Assembly: GCA_021234535.1 (NCBI GenBank)
Contig: CM037842.1
Coordinates: 9,382,001 to 9,446,000 of the forward strand
Reading direction: 5' to 3'
From: Stichopus chloronotus
Lineage: Eukaryota; Echinodermata; Holothuroidea; Aspidochirotida; Stichopodidae
DNA: 64,000 nt
Shown here: positions 50,200 to 63,629 of the stretch, in pieces
How positions within the stretch are numbered: the stretch's first letter is position 1
Layout of the letters: each line of letters begins with the position of its first letter
Translations under genes and position numbers: made by a program
Notes under the pieces: model-generated
What the model saw: only the letters and a program-made list of their open reading frames with translations
Database searches by the model: none
What the model was told of the DNA's origin: nothing

Positions 50200-51590
50200 C
50201 TTTAACCCAAAATGACCTTTTTTTTCACCTAAAATGACATTTGACTTCCACCAAAAGCAATAGGGATAACCTACTCAATGTGACCAATCCACACCACCTA
50301 GTATTACATCAGTCATGGTTACTTTTCTGGTGATATTGTGTTCAAAAGGTTTTTACAGTTTGGCCTCTGGTGACCTAAAATGACCTTTGACCTTGCCAAA
50401 AACAATAGGAAACATCTATTCAATATGAACAATCTATAAACCAAGTATGACATCAATCACAGTTACCCTTCTGGAGATATCGTGTTAACAAGGTTTTTAC
50501 AGTTTGACCCCTGGTGACCTCAAATTACCTTTGACCTCGACCAAAAACAATAGGGATCGTCTGCTCATTATTACCAACCAACACACAAAGAATTACATCA
50601 GTCATGGTTATTCTTCTGGAGATATTTTGTTTACAAGGTTTTTACAGTTTGGCCTCTAATGACCTCAAATGACCTTTGAACTTGACCAAAATCAATAGGG
50701 ATCATCTACTCAATATGACCAACCCACAAACCAAGTATGACATCAGTCACAGTTATCCTTCTGGAGATATCGTGTTTACAAGGTTTTTACAGTTTGACCC
50801 CTGGTGACCTAAAATGACCTTTGACCGTGACCAAAATCAATAGGGATCATCTATTCAATATGACCAACTATCACACCAAGTATGACATCAGTCACAGTTA
50901 TCCCTCTGGAGATACCGTGTTTACAAGGTTTTTACAGTTTGACCCCTGGTGACCTCAAATTACCTTTGACCTCGACCAAAAACAATAGGGATCGTCTGCT
51001 CATTATTACCAACCAACACACCAAGAATTACATCAGTCATGGTTATCCTTCTGGAGATATTTTGTTTACAAGGTTTTTACAGTTTGGCCTCTAATGACCT
51101 AAAATGACCTTTGAACTTGACCAAAAACAATAGGGATCATCTACTTAATATGACCAACCCACACACCAAGTATGACATCAGTCACAGTTATCCTTCTGGA
51201 GATATCGTGTTTACAAGGTTTTTACAGTTTGACCCCTGGTGACCTCAAATGACCTTTGACCGTGACCAAAATCAATAGGGATCATCTACTTAATATGACC
51301 AACTATCACACCAAGTATGACATCAGTCACAGTTATCCCTCTGGAGATACCGTGTTTACAAGGTTTTTACAGTTTGACCCCTGATGACCTCAAATGACCT
51401 TTGACCTTGACCAAAATCAATAGGGATCATCTACTCAATATGACCAACTATCACACCAAGTATGACATCAAGTCACAGTTATCCTTCTGGAGGTATCGTG
51501 TTTACAAGGTTTTTACAGTTTGACCCCTCGTGACCTCAAATGACCTTTGACCTTGACCAAAAACAATTGGTAACAGCTACTCAATATGTC
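50200..51590. repeat. Satellite, about 145-bp unit with 435-bp higher-order period
   Basis: The phrase 'tttttacagttt' recurs at about 50,350, 50,491, 50,636, 50,781, 50,926, 51,071, 51,216, 51,361 and 51,506, a steady 145 bp after the first interval. Units share 'caatagggatcat', 'acatcagtcacagttatcc', 'ctggagatatcgtg' and 'tgacctttgacc'. Variants recur every third unit: 'ggcctctaatgacc' at about 50,645 and 51,080, and 'gacctcaaattacctttgacctcg' at about 50,513 and 50,948. This gives a 435-bp higher-order repeat. Nine to ten units are present. Open frames here are artefacts of the repeat. Confidence 0.93.
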
Positions 51591-52010
51591 CTTCGGCAAG
51601 GAATCAAAAACGGCAACTGTTGGCCAAGTTATACACACCAAAAACCTCACCTGTTGAGACCTAAATTAGATTACACAACATACAACACAAAACACCTAGC
51701 CAGTGGGTCAGCCATTGACAAACAGGCCTAATGTCAACCCTTGGCCAAGATATACTTACCAAACCTCTCCCACAGTATTTACAGAAACAATAGACTACAC
51801 AGAAGGCATGTAGAACACAAAATACGATGGGTTAGTCACTAACAAGCATGCCTAACATCAACCCGGGACCAGGCTATGCATATCAAACCTCTCCTACTTA
51901 CAGCTACATTACACTAGCCAGCAGACGATGCAGAACACAAAACATGGTTGGACCGTAACTGACGAGCAAACCTAATGTCAACCAGGGGCCAAAGTGCACA
52001 TACCAAATGC
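51590..52010. repeat. Second tandem repeat, about 121-bp unit
   Basis: Units are marked by 'ggccaagttatacacacc' (51,622), 'ggccaagatatacttacc' (51,743), 'gaccaggctatgcatatc' (51,869) and 'ggggccaaagtgcacatacc' (51,984), each followed by 'aaa.ctc.cc' and 'aacacaaaa'. About 3.3 diverged copies abut the 145-bp satellite. Confidence 0.75.
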
Positions 52011-52215
52011 TGACACAGTGGCGGCAATGACAACTGTACGTCACAGGTGCATCAACAGGAGAAAATTCAGTCTTCAAGCATGCATGGACATGTCCTGCAA
52101 TCCTAAGTATGCTTACTGTTCTCTACAATTTTCACTACATATATCCCGGAGAGAGGTACAACTCAATAAGTTTAAAAAAGAATGCCATTTCAGATTGGTC
52201 TGGTATCCCCTTTCA

Positions 52216-52221
52216 TTTATT
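52216..52221 (-). terminator. Poly(A) signal AATAAA of the CCDC191-like gene
   Basis: AATAAA on the minus strand, about 105 bp downstream of the stop codon of the last exon. Confidence 0.6.
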
Positions 52222-52325
52222 ATTAATTCTGGACACACCTCTTGAAAAAGACATTTTACCTGATGCTGAATCCTTCTACATCGTACTTGTTTTCATTTCC
52301 TTTAAATGTTGGCAATCTTTTTTTT

Positions 52326-55300
52326 TTAGGATAAACCAAAGTCTGGTAATAGTGATGACACTTTCTTCCTCATTTCTTCCCGTCTTTGCTCTCGTTGCTT
52401 TTCCATTTTCAACATCTTGGGGTAGCTCTTCCAGGATTTGAAAGCCTTGCCGATGATCCTCCTGCCAAAAATTAAAATGAACATAACATTATTAAAACAA
52501 AACAATTTATGGCTGACAGTGGTGTAGATGATAGCGCAAGTTTACATAGCAACCTATAGGAAACCATTTCATTTTTGTTACAGAAAAAAAAAATCGTATT
52601 TTATACAAACATTTATGGACATAGAATTATACATTACAAATAAAAACAGGATGATAGCCTTCTTTTAAAAAAGTCAGTTTTTTTTCACGGATCATGAAAT
52701 TAATTTTGTTTCCTAAGAATAATTTTTTCGCCCAAATTTTTGAATGATGCATCTTCCATGACTCTCTGCAAAATGTTCTGAGGAGATGAGAAGCTATTAA
52801 AAATGATTAGTGATGACAATAAATGATCTAAAAATAAGCAACAATTAAAGGGGTTCCACAAAACAAGGACGTGACGACAGTGATATGGGGTTTTGCCAGT
52901 GAGTATCAGCAGCCTGAAAAAAAGGGAAAGTTGTCATCTTAGATGACTGAGTAGACTATTGGGCTGTTCAGATAGAGTAACTCACTGTGAATCCCTTAAC
53001 ACAATGATCATCTCCTTAAATATGGATAGATGCACATGTCCCTCCAACTATTTTACATCCCTTCAAGTCCCCTCTCCCTATAACTGCATTTTTTCAAGAT
53101 TCTGAATATTATCCAGAAAAAAAAACAAAAAAAAAACACGAACTGTCAAGAGTGGTAAATTTAAAAGGCTTCCAGTTCTACATATGGTTTACCAAACATG
53201 AAGCTTATCCTTCAGAATACATCATATCATTGAAAATACCTTTGGTTGTGCTCCACTGCCATTTCTTCACATTTCCATTCCCTGAGTTTTTCATTTGTGA
53301 TATAATCTTGCCAAGCCTTAAAGACTATGGCTTTCAAGTGTAACGCATAATGCCTCCTAGCCCTCTGGTACTGAATGGATAAGTAATGACCGTACTGCAG
53401 TAAGGAGAAGACAAGAAAAAAAGAAGAAAATCAAAACATGGAAACAAAGGCAACTAAATGATGTCAGTTAAAAGTATGGATCCTCTATCTAAGGAAAGGT
53501 ATATAGTAGAAAACATGGAATGTCTGAGCATGGTTTGTCTCAAAGAAAGGTAGTAAAAATTGTTAAATGAATGTACAAAAGCAATAACAAGCAAAAGGCA
53601 TGTTCAAAGCCTGCGCTATATTTGAGCACGTCTGTACCAATCTATTTATTTAATTGTCAGATATTGTACAACACAACGAAATTCATCCATGGAGACAAGG
53701 GTAACTGTCAGTGGATGGTTGTCTTCAGTTAGTGTCAACACATAAGAACAAAACTCCTTTGATTTCCGAATGCATCAATGAATCCCTTTATCTACTCCAT
53801 TTACTGTTGACAAATATCTGCATATATCTCAAGTACGTATTACTACTACTGCAGTATTCACTTAATTGTGAAATAGGAATTCCCAAGTCACATTTCCACC
53901 CATGACCAAGAAAGCCACACACCACTACCGGTGAGCAAGCAGAATTGTCTTTTCCGATTCTGAAATGCACATCTCTGTGCCACTTACTCGTTTCCAAGAG
54001 TTAAGACTCCGCTGCAATAACATTTCTTTGTACTTGGCGTCAGCCATTGTTTGTTTCTTCACATTAATGTCTTGGGTATGTCTGTGCCAAGGCATAAAAT
54101 GTGCTCTCAGTAAAACACAGTCATGATGGTGGGTGGCTATCTGCCAATTCTGCTGGGCTTCATTCAGGAGCTTTCTCCAAGGTCTAAAACCATAATTCCT
54201 CATCAAAGAGAGCCGGAAGTGAGAATCAGCCCTGGAGTTTAGCTCATTAATTTTCTCCAGTCTTTGTCGCTTTTCATGTTCTTTCTACAGAAATAAGAAA
54301 GCTATTCAATCAAAACAAAAGCAATTGGAAATGAAAAAAATGCTAACATTTTTAAGTTTAAACAGATGAACTGACTACCAAACCAAACACTTGCAAGATT
54401 TCCTCTGCACCTAACAGAAGACAAAAAGTTTGAAAGATTCCCTTAATACTTTTAACACTCAGCTTGAGCTGTAAGGTGCAGACAGGTAATTACCAGAAAC
54501 GAATCTTAAAATAATTCTATTAATTTTTTATTTTGTTTCCTGAAAGGTCGCCACTTGCTGCTTATTCTACTGGAAGCATTATAAATCAAACAAAGCAGAT
54601 GTGGCAAGATCTATTGTCTTGATTCCTGGTGAATTCACGTACCTTCATCCCGCTAAGAGTTTGTTTTTTCAATGATGTCAACCTACTAGGCCGTTTTGAG
54701 GCAAGTCCTTGCTTACATAAAAGTTATATACAACAGCAAAAATGACCTGAAAAACATTTGCACAAAATCAAGCTGCTTTTTATTAGTATTCTTAACATAA
54801 CCAAATATCTTCTATGTAATTGATACTCAATAAAGCCAATGCACTTTTCAAATTCTGAATTTATTCTGCTATCAATATGAACAAATCCAATTATGGCCAA
54901 AGCATAGGGATGTGCATCCACATGACAATGTATGCAAAAAAAAAAAAGCTGAATAACAAAAATGTTGATAAAGAGCAAAATGTTGAAACTAGAATAGAAT
55001 AAACAAGCAACAGAGAAGGAAGACAAGACAAACAATATTTCCATTTACATACAATACACATTAGGGAGTACAGCTAAAGTACGGCTCAGAATCATTCCAA
55101 CGTTAGTTGCATTGTGCGTTATACCTGTAGGTTTATCGTTTCTACCGTTACTTGCATGAGAATTGAGGATATGGTAATGCAACAATCAATACTTTCGTTT
55201 TCAGCCCAGCCCTGACATGTCCAAGTTACTATAAAGCAGATAGCCTAAACCTACGGCTCTATTATCGACCAACTCTATTTGCCCTTTCAACATGTCCTAA

Positions 55301-58300
55301 TCATTAACTGACGCCAAGCTTACATTATGTTGATTAGAAATAATAGTTGCACATGGTAGTGCCATCTTCATCTGCACTTAACATTAAATTCTGCTCAATC
55401 ACAACACATAGCACAGACATCACAATCTGCATTTCTACTCGGTTACCTGTTTTTCAAGTCGTTTTTGTTCCTTTCTCTTCTCAATCTCAGCTTTTTTTTT
55501 CTGTTCCTCCTCGGCGACTTTCCTCTCCTCCTCTGCTCTGAGGAGTGCCTGCCATTGAAAGCAGTCATGAATATCATTAATGATGCATGACAAACATTGA
55601 CAATGTGACAGAGAAATTTGATCTGCTAAAAGTCTTCACTGGAAGTCAGGACCCACTGTGAATCAAGATCGTTTGTCTGTTCCTGTCATGTTGCTTATTA
55701 TACAGAGTAAGAGAAAAGAAAAAAAAAAGGGGGATATGCAAACAACTTCCACCAACAAGAGCAGAATCCACCACCAATCAGATTTCAGTTTATCACTTTT
55801 GGCTATACCTTATTTAGAAATAAATGATCTGCCAGCAATTTTAAAAAACAATTCAAGTCCCAGTCTAAGGCAAGACTTCTGATGTGCTCACTTTGGGCTG
55901 TCCCTCGTAGGAAACAAAATATAGTGCAAGTTAATATTAGGTTGTTCTTCTCAAATGTTCCTAACTTTATTAAACAAAAATATTTCCAAATTCTGAAGAA
56001 AGGTTTCTTTGTTTTAAAAAAAAACCTAGTGATTATTGAGTTTACCAGTCCCTTTTGGTCATGTTCATCTCAGGGCTTTCCTTGATGCGACAGGTTTGTC
56101 CCAATGTTTCAAGAAGTCACTGACCTTTGATAAAAAATAGACCCATTTCAAACTTTTTCTTAGACTCAACAATGAAAATGAATATCTGACTCTTCCTATC
56201 ACTTCAAAAAAGAAAAAATGAAAACAAATAAATATCCATTTTTGCAAAGACATGATACAGATCGCAAAATTCTTTCTGGGCTAGTGCATAAAGGACCTAC
56301 ATGCATCTTACAGGTGAACATGAGGAGTAAACATATATGCAATGTCCAAAAATAATTACAAAGTGGTTCCCAATGAAGTCAAGTGACAGAGCAAAAACAA
56401 AACAAAGGTGCTACAGTGTTGCAGTCAAATCCACAAGTCCACATCATCACGAGTACAAGGCCCAGTCTGAGTCCCCAGCTTCAAGACCAGGTCCGAGTTC
56501 AAGTTTATGTTCCTAGGTCGGGGTCCCGAGTCCTTGGGGTCCAAGCAAAAGTCTATGACTGCGCCACCATATAAGATAACAAGGGCATTTACTGATTTTT
56601 CTTGGTATTTTAGTCGCACACATGGTCACCGTACCTGCTTCAGTAGCATTGAAGTCTCCAATATTTTTCTCAATTTCTCAATGATCATGTCTACAATGAT
56701 GATGTTACCTTAGCTATTGCAGATACAGCTGACACAACAGTGTAGGGCTACAGCATTGAAAGGCAAATTTTGTTGTGAGAAAGCACAGTAGTGATACTTT
56801 CATAGAGATTCATAGGGACCCAAAGTACCATACATAATAGGTTGAAAAACACAGATGTAGAGATAGATTTAGCAATCTCTACACATTTAAAAACAAGCAC
56901 AAAAAAAATTAAAACTGTTCCTTGAATTATGTCTACATCTACAAGATAAAAAAAGTAAATAAATAAACACATAGACAACAATATGTTATCAATTATAAAA
57001 AAAAAAAACAATTTCCACATATCAGTCACACAAAATGGCAAATTAAATGCTCAAAAGTGTTCAAATTGGTCATACATGTACGCTTTTGTCTGAGATTTGG
57101 GCCTAGATTAGCATACCATGAGACAGGGCTGTGTTTCCAGGGCATGGACTAGTCTTAAATGGGGGTAACTTTTGATATGGTGGAATCGATGACTGATCAC
57201 AATCCAGGAATACCACTAGGCTCTTCTTCAAGGTATGTCTTTGTCACTGCATTCAGACAGTACCTGGTTTGCAGTGCAATGTGAGGCAAGATTTCCTGAT
57301 ACAACTAAGCTATTTTCTGATCAACAATATTAGCTCCAGTCCACCAGTCCTTGCACTACAAGACCAACATAGAGCCATTGCCTCACAAGTTCAAGTCTGT
57401 GTTCCAGTCCCACAGTTACTGGTTTTGAGATCAATTCTCGAGGGAGTCCTAGAGCAGAGTCCTCCGTTACCTGGCAGTAACCATGGTAACCCATTGGGTT
57501 TGTTTTTATCACTCACCAATCTCTCTTCTTCCCTCTGCCTCATCTTTTCCTCTCTTTCAGCTTTCTTCTGAGCTCTGATTGCAGCTCTCTCTTCCATCCC
57601 TGCAAAAACGAATCAGAGTGAGGTGGATGGTGAGTGTCTAAAATATCCTACACAGTTGCAGGTCAAAGCCATTTCTCCATTAAGAAAATACATCTGCAAA
57701 GAAATTTCTGATTTTAGCTACTCTGTATCCACCAATTAAAAAAACAGTTCAGTTCTAAAAAACAGGACAGTTCTAACAATATTCCAGAAATTTTTATGAA
57801 ATCCACAACACCAAATGTCCACAACCAACCTGCGCAGAGTCTTGGTGCATAGATGTTGATTGTTTCCATCAGCAAATTTCTTTTGCAGGTCAACCAAGTT
57901 TGTGACAAACAAGTTTCACAGAAACAAAAACAACCAAAACCATTGTGCACAAAGTTTTCTGTGTGCAGTCCACCTTCAAGAAACGTTAAATGCATTTGAT
58001 CCTGTGAAAATCATGAGTATGAACTAACACACACAACTATAACCAAATCATTTTACATACTTACAAGACCAAGTGATATGCATCTAGAAAAAAAATGGAC
58101 TAATTCAAAAGTTGCAAAGTAAAAACCTTGTTGACAATCCGTTGAAATTCTGTTCATACTTATTCCTCAGTTTTTGATAGATGACTGTTCAAAGTTTGAT
58201 GAGAATGAACTTGATGTGGAATGTTGCACAGTGTCAGTATTTCCTTTTGACCCCTACAAATACTGTCTAATAATTAGTTAGAAACTGGCTAACACATTGG

Positions 58301-61300
58301 TAAATGATACCAATATTTTTCTAAGAAGGCAATACATGATTCCAAACTGAAATCTTTTTCTTTGGGGGGGGACTGCTAAATTATCAATTGTCCTTGAAAT
58401 AAAGATTAAGCAAACAAATCTGCATATTTGGCATAAAATGGTCAATGTTTGATGGATTTTGATCGAAACTTTGGATTCTTTCCACACTTTTAACAATTCA
58501 GTCAATACCCCAAAATGTGCTTTTTATGTCAATTTTAAGAGGGAAACTGATTTACTTCCTGAAGTCACTGTGAGCGACTGTATGGAGAAACAAGAATCAA
58601 CCTTCAACAGCCTTTTAGGTGGATTAGCAGATTCAGTGGTGAGAATCAAAGCTGTCAAGGCTGTTTTTGCACTCACGATCTTTCCAAGAGTACTTGCTAC
58701 GGATCATATGGAAGGAATCTCCACAGAACCAGACTTTGGTTTATGTCACAGCTACCCCATTCTGCCCAATTTAATGTAAGATATTGCCACTCAACATCTC
58801 GCTGTTGTATGAAAGTTCCAAAGGCTTGTGTGTTTCCTTTTTCTTCTGTTTCATTCTGCAACACAATCAAAACATTTCTCTTGCAATATTTTTAATGCAA
58901 ACCTTTCAGCAATGACGGCTGTGTTGTCATCCTTTTCCGGAATGCCACTGATGAAGTAGTTCTCTCACTATCAAGACCTGAAGGTGCATCACTCACAGAT
59001 TCATTGCTCACGGTTCTGTGGAATTACGAAAAAAAAAACAAAATTATCTTGTGAAATGTCTATCTAGGCTAGTTCTTCCCAATGGGGTGATACTGCCAAG
59101 TGAAGGCATTTTGGTAACCCAAGGGATGGCAAATGCTGGAGGAAGCAAGAGAGCAATTGAAGAAAAAAAAAAAATTGACACCATACTGACATTAACACAG
59201 AGTTATGATAGGAATAAATTTTATGTGTACATACAGCATATTAAAGATTTAAACTACAAATCAAGACCTGTACCCTCAGCCTTTAGTAGTCATTGAGAAA
59301 GAAGAGCGCAAACAAAAATGACTCACTAAAGCCAACTGCAGTACACTCTTACTTATGAGAGATCTCTCTTAAGAATTGAAAACAGCCTTAAAAAACAATA
59401 CTTAAAATTAAGGCAATTTTCCTACAGAAAAAAGTAGTATTTCTAAAAACAGTTTTTGTGGACAGGGAATTATAGATCACTTAAAATAAGGGAGGATATT
59501 GGCTTTTTCTTTCAAGAAGCACATTTCTCATAAATAGAAATTGAGTTAATTGTTGCTCAAGGACAATTTTTTCAGCCAACACTTTTCAACGTTCAAATGA
59601 TGCATCATCCTTAATTCATCTTGGGCATAAAGATTAAAGAAGATAAAGCTCTTGCTGATGGAACTGAATGGCTTAGCCTGACCTGTTGGTCACATTGTAA
59701 ACCCTCTATTTCCCTTTGCAGGCATAAAGATTAAAGAAGATAAAGCTCTTGCTGATGTCTACTTTGGAAACTGAACGGTTTAGCATTGTGTGGTTCAGGC
59801 TACATTCTTTGCATGCCATGTTGGTCACATTCAAAACCCTCTATTTCCCTTTGCAGGTATCACTAGTTTTAGATTGAACTACTCAATCAGCATAGTTTCT
59901 TCCTAATAAACAAACACAGTATCGAATTCCCACCTGCCATTATGTCAGCCTGCAAATGACAAATCTGGCAGGTGTTAGAGCTACAGAAAATATCTGATCA
60001 AATTGGTTGCATGAACAGAATTTCTATTAGAAGGCAGAACTAATCAGTTATTATCTGCAAACAATTTGTTTTTATCTAGAACGTTAACACCTTCAAATTT
60101 CCACATGCTGATGGAGGTAAATTTACATAATTGTTCCCCTTTTTAATTGAAATGTGTTACAAATTATAGGAACTTTTGTACTAATTTGCTAATAGCAATC
60201 CCAGGACTGATGATTGCTGATGATAAGACTTGTAGATTCTCACCTTTTGGTTGCCAGATTAGATGCACTATTTATTTCACTCCCACTGGGACTTCTGCCA
60301 CCAGTTTCCTGATGACTTTCTCCCACAAGTCCACCGCTGACACCAGTTGCAACGCCTTTCTCTTGGATACTCTTTATCTGCATTTTGATGATCTGCTCCC
60401 TCTGTGCTGCTCGAAGATCTTCAATGAGTCTCCTCTGTTCATCAAGCTGTTTCCTTTGATCCATCAGCATCTTCTGCTGATTTGCATATCTGGAGAAAAG
60501 AGAAAAAAATAAAGAAACAAAACCAGCTCTTCAGGGTCTGATCTCTGTGGCTGGCATAACCAATCATTGTCACAGAGATTGTTATTCAAGCAGCTATTTG
60601 TACAGCTTTTCAAATGGTACATAAAGGGAAGTATTAATACAGAGAGGTGTATAACAATCCTGAGGTATTGGTGAACACATAATAGAGCTACAACGTTCTC
60701 TACGCACGACAAACAATTTTACAAGGCTGCATTGTTCATTGGCAGCGGGTTATGTGACTCAGCTTTATGCGTATATTGCAAGACAAGTATACTCATCTTA
60801 TACAGTGTGTGAAGGCTAGGACATGACGAGGACATTTGTCAAACGCATTTAACTGGTTAAATCACAAGTACACAGTAGTAAAGACTATCAATAGTATTAG
60901 GCTTCCATGTCAATGACTTGGACCGACTTTTTCCTTCTTTTCTACATTTTTCCTGAAACTATTGCTTTTATGTTAAAGCATATGAAATTTGAAACTTAAT
61001 ACAAAGCTAAGAAAACTTCAAAGGCTGGGCTTCACCACAAGTACAGAAAAAGACATCTTCTAAGAGCACCCACACATTCTGATATGGTACCTTGGTGGCG
61101 GAGGCTGCTTGGTCTAAGCTCAACATTTCACAAGTCAAAAATGGTTCAAATACATGAACTAAGTACATCAATGTAAAGGTATGGATGAAGACTACATATC
61201 AAGATAAAGAAAAAAAAACGACGACTTTCATACCTTTGGATTCGATGTTATTTTTCTGCAGAGCATCTTCTTTTTCTCGTACTTATTTTTTTCTTACTTT

Positions 61301-63629
61301 TCTCCAAGTGAACATGGGAAACCCTTCTGTTTACACAAGATGTAACAGAAACCTGTGTCCTATTTCTTATATTCAGCTGACTTGCATACCTTTCTTTGAA
61401 ATTTACACTTTTTTCTTGTAATTTTTGTTTTGGCAGATTAGAGAAGAACAACAGACCACATACCTGTGCTCAAAATTACTGCCACTCAGCAGCACCCCTC
61501 TCTTCTGTTGCACTGATCCTGGGCTCTCATTAATAGAATCCGACTTTGGCTGCGAATTTTCTGCCCTCATTGGCTGGTCTGGCACTAATTCTTGATCTTC
61601 GCCAACATGTGCCATCTCCTCAGCTGTCAGTCTTAGGTGCTTGCGAGAAACCTGCCAGGCGTGTTTAGGTTTTGATGGTTTGGCTTTGCTGGCAGTTTGT
61701 GGCTGGTGCTTTGATCTATCAAATGAATGCGGTTCTGGATCAGGGACACTTTGCGCGGACCTTGAGGAGCTAGGCCCTAATGAGCCCTGCGATGAAAAGA
61801 ATAAATTGGTTGTTTCTAGACAAACATGATTACATTAACTCCATATAAACAGCATTCAGTGTTAAGATTTAAGAAGAATAAGATACATGTGCATAGTTAT
61901 GTTGCAAAAATACCTCAATAAAACATAATAAAAAACTTAAATAAAAGAACTAAAGAAATGATTAAAATAATTACAGATAAAGATTCAAGAATGGGAAAGA
62001 ACAGACCAAAAATAGGAAAATGAAAACAGATGACAAAAACAATTCGTATAATGTCAAATTCTTATTTTGTCAATTCTAGTGGGTTTTGAAAGGCATTCAG
62101 ACATAAACCACATTTACATACAACTGAGACTAATTGCAACAAGGACATTAAGTTGTTCTATATTATATAGTATGACAGCTTTTTATGGTAAGCAAGCAGA
62201 ATGTAAAACAAATATTTAAATTAAAATTCCTTCTAAACACCCACTGTTTCTCTGCGGTGATGTTTCCTTTCTGATATTAAGTCATCAGAGGCAGCTTCAC
62301 TCCTGTCGGTCCACAGGCGTCCAGAAGCAGCCGCTTCGAGGAATGCATTCATCTTGTTTCTTGTTTGGACCTTAGCTTCCTCGATCCTGCTAGCCTCTTC
62401 CTGGCTGCTCATCCAAATCCGCCAGGCCACGAAATATTTCCGCAGAAGACGTTCTCTGTGATGTTTGAGAGCAGCTTGGTTCTTTCTGCAGCAAAAAATG
62501 GATTTGAACTTCTAATTTTTAAAATTCCAGACTGTCAGAATTTTCCCACAAACCAGAAAAATACATCAGAAGTTTCTTTCCCTTTCTTGCTTTGACCTTG
62601 AAGAAATGTAAAGTAATACATCATACCAGGTCAAAATTATTCAGGGACAATTACAACGAGGCTAACTTCCATTGGTTCGTATGGCTTATTACTGGTTCTG
62701 ACAGCCTTGGATTCATATGATGACAGAATTGTGTTTACAAAACTAAAGGGCTTTACACAGAGAGTAAGCTGGCTTAATGTTTCTACAGATTCAAGCAATC
62801 TATACAAAGTCAGTCCTTTAGTAGAAAGTTGTCTTAAAAAAAAGGGAGCCATTTGGTTTTGGAGAAGACATACACAAGGGTTCCAAATGAACTGGGCAAT
62901 TCTTTCTAACCAAAGGTCTCAGCTTTGAGTAATTACATACAATAACAGTACAGTAGCAAAATGAAAACAAGCAATCCAAATTTTATTCTGATATAGAACC
63001 ACATATTGTCTTCCAACTTGCTGCTCAATCAGAGGTAGACAGCACAACGATTCATATGCATTCCTTATATCAAATGGTCACATTTTATGTCTACAATAAA
63101 GTATTGTTAGATTAGAGGCCACTAAAAGTAAATGCAAGCATTTTTGTAATAAGGCTGTGTAAGAACATTAGATGTTTGTAATATAGCAGGGTTTCCAAAC
63201 ATTAGCTAGAGAGGGGTAAAAGGAGGTATGATGAGTATGGAATCGATGGATAGAGGTATAACCCTAGCATTACTCCCTGCTTAATGTAATATTGCTTTTT
63301 CAACATGGTTTACAAGTCCCTTTCATTGTTTTCCTTACATGGTCATTACCACTCCCCTTGAAAACCTTTTAAGCAGTTGCTGCAGAACTTTTGTACACTG
63401 AAGAGCTCGATATTACAATATTCAGAAGTACGCATCACCTATGGGACTCTTTCACAAATAGTTCTGCTTCGATGGTTTCCTTTTCTGCTTGACAAGCTCT
63501 GTGGTAAGCTCTCCATGCATTCCAGGATCTAAGGAGGCATCGCCAATCGGACAGCGCCCTTGCCTTGCCCATCTTCATCCGCCGGTCTATCACGAGATGA
63601 TACCAGGCCTGGAAATGACGATGTTTGCA
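52326..63629 (-). CDS. CCDC191: CCDC191-like coiled-coil protein, right copy, ten 3' exons (5' part beyond window)
   Basis: Minus-strand exons: 63,629-63,439, 62,485-62,245, 61,786-61,464, 60,489-60,244, 59,015-58,903, 57,599-57,517, 55,548-55,447, 54,284-53,988, 53,394-53,240, 52,461-52,326. All borders are GT/AG and every phase closes, giving 628 residues ending LLPDFGLS. The first exon carries DRRMKMGKARALSDW and RSWNAWRAY. Then come YFVAWRIW with MNAFLEAAASGRLW, a low-complexity Ser/Pro/Gln region, and the coiled coil RYANQQKMLMDQRKQLDEQR. Lys/Glu-rich helices follow (EERAAIRAQKKAEREEK; AEEERKVAEEEQKKK), then further W motifs (GFRPWRKL, SLNSWKR, VFKAWQDY, AFKSWKSY). I assign CCDC191 by recall of motif order. 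Spaced F/W-x-x-W motifs resemble SFI1-type centrin-binding repeats, so a centrosomal or ciliary role is inferred. Confidence 0.82.
59627..59858. repeat. Local tandem duplication inside a CCDC191-like intron
   Basis: 'gcataaagattaaagaag' plus 'ataaagctcttgctgatg' occurs at 59,627 and 59,723. 'ttggtcacatt..aaaccctc' plus 'tatttccctttgcagg' ends the first unit (59,722) and recurs at about 59,821-59,858. The second unit has an extra segment of about 40 bp. Not coding in the gene's sense. Confidence 0.8.

Noticed and set aside
50882..51094. 70-codon frame repeating 'SHGYPSGDILFTRFLQF'-like wording
   Set aside because: The repetition follows the 145-bp satellite and is absent outside it.
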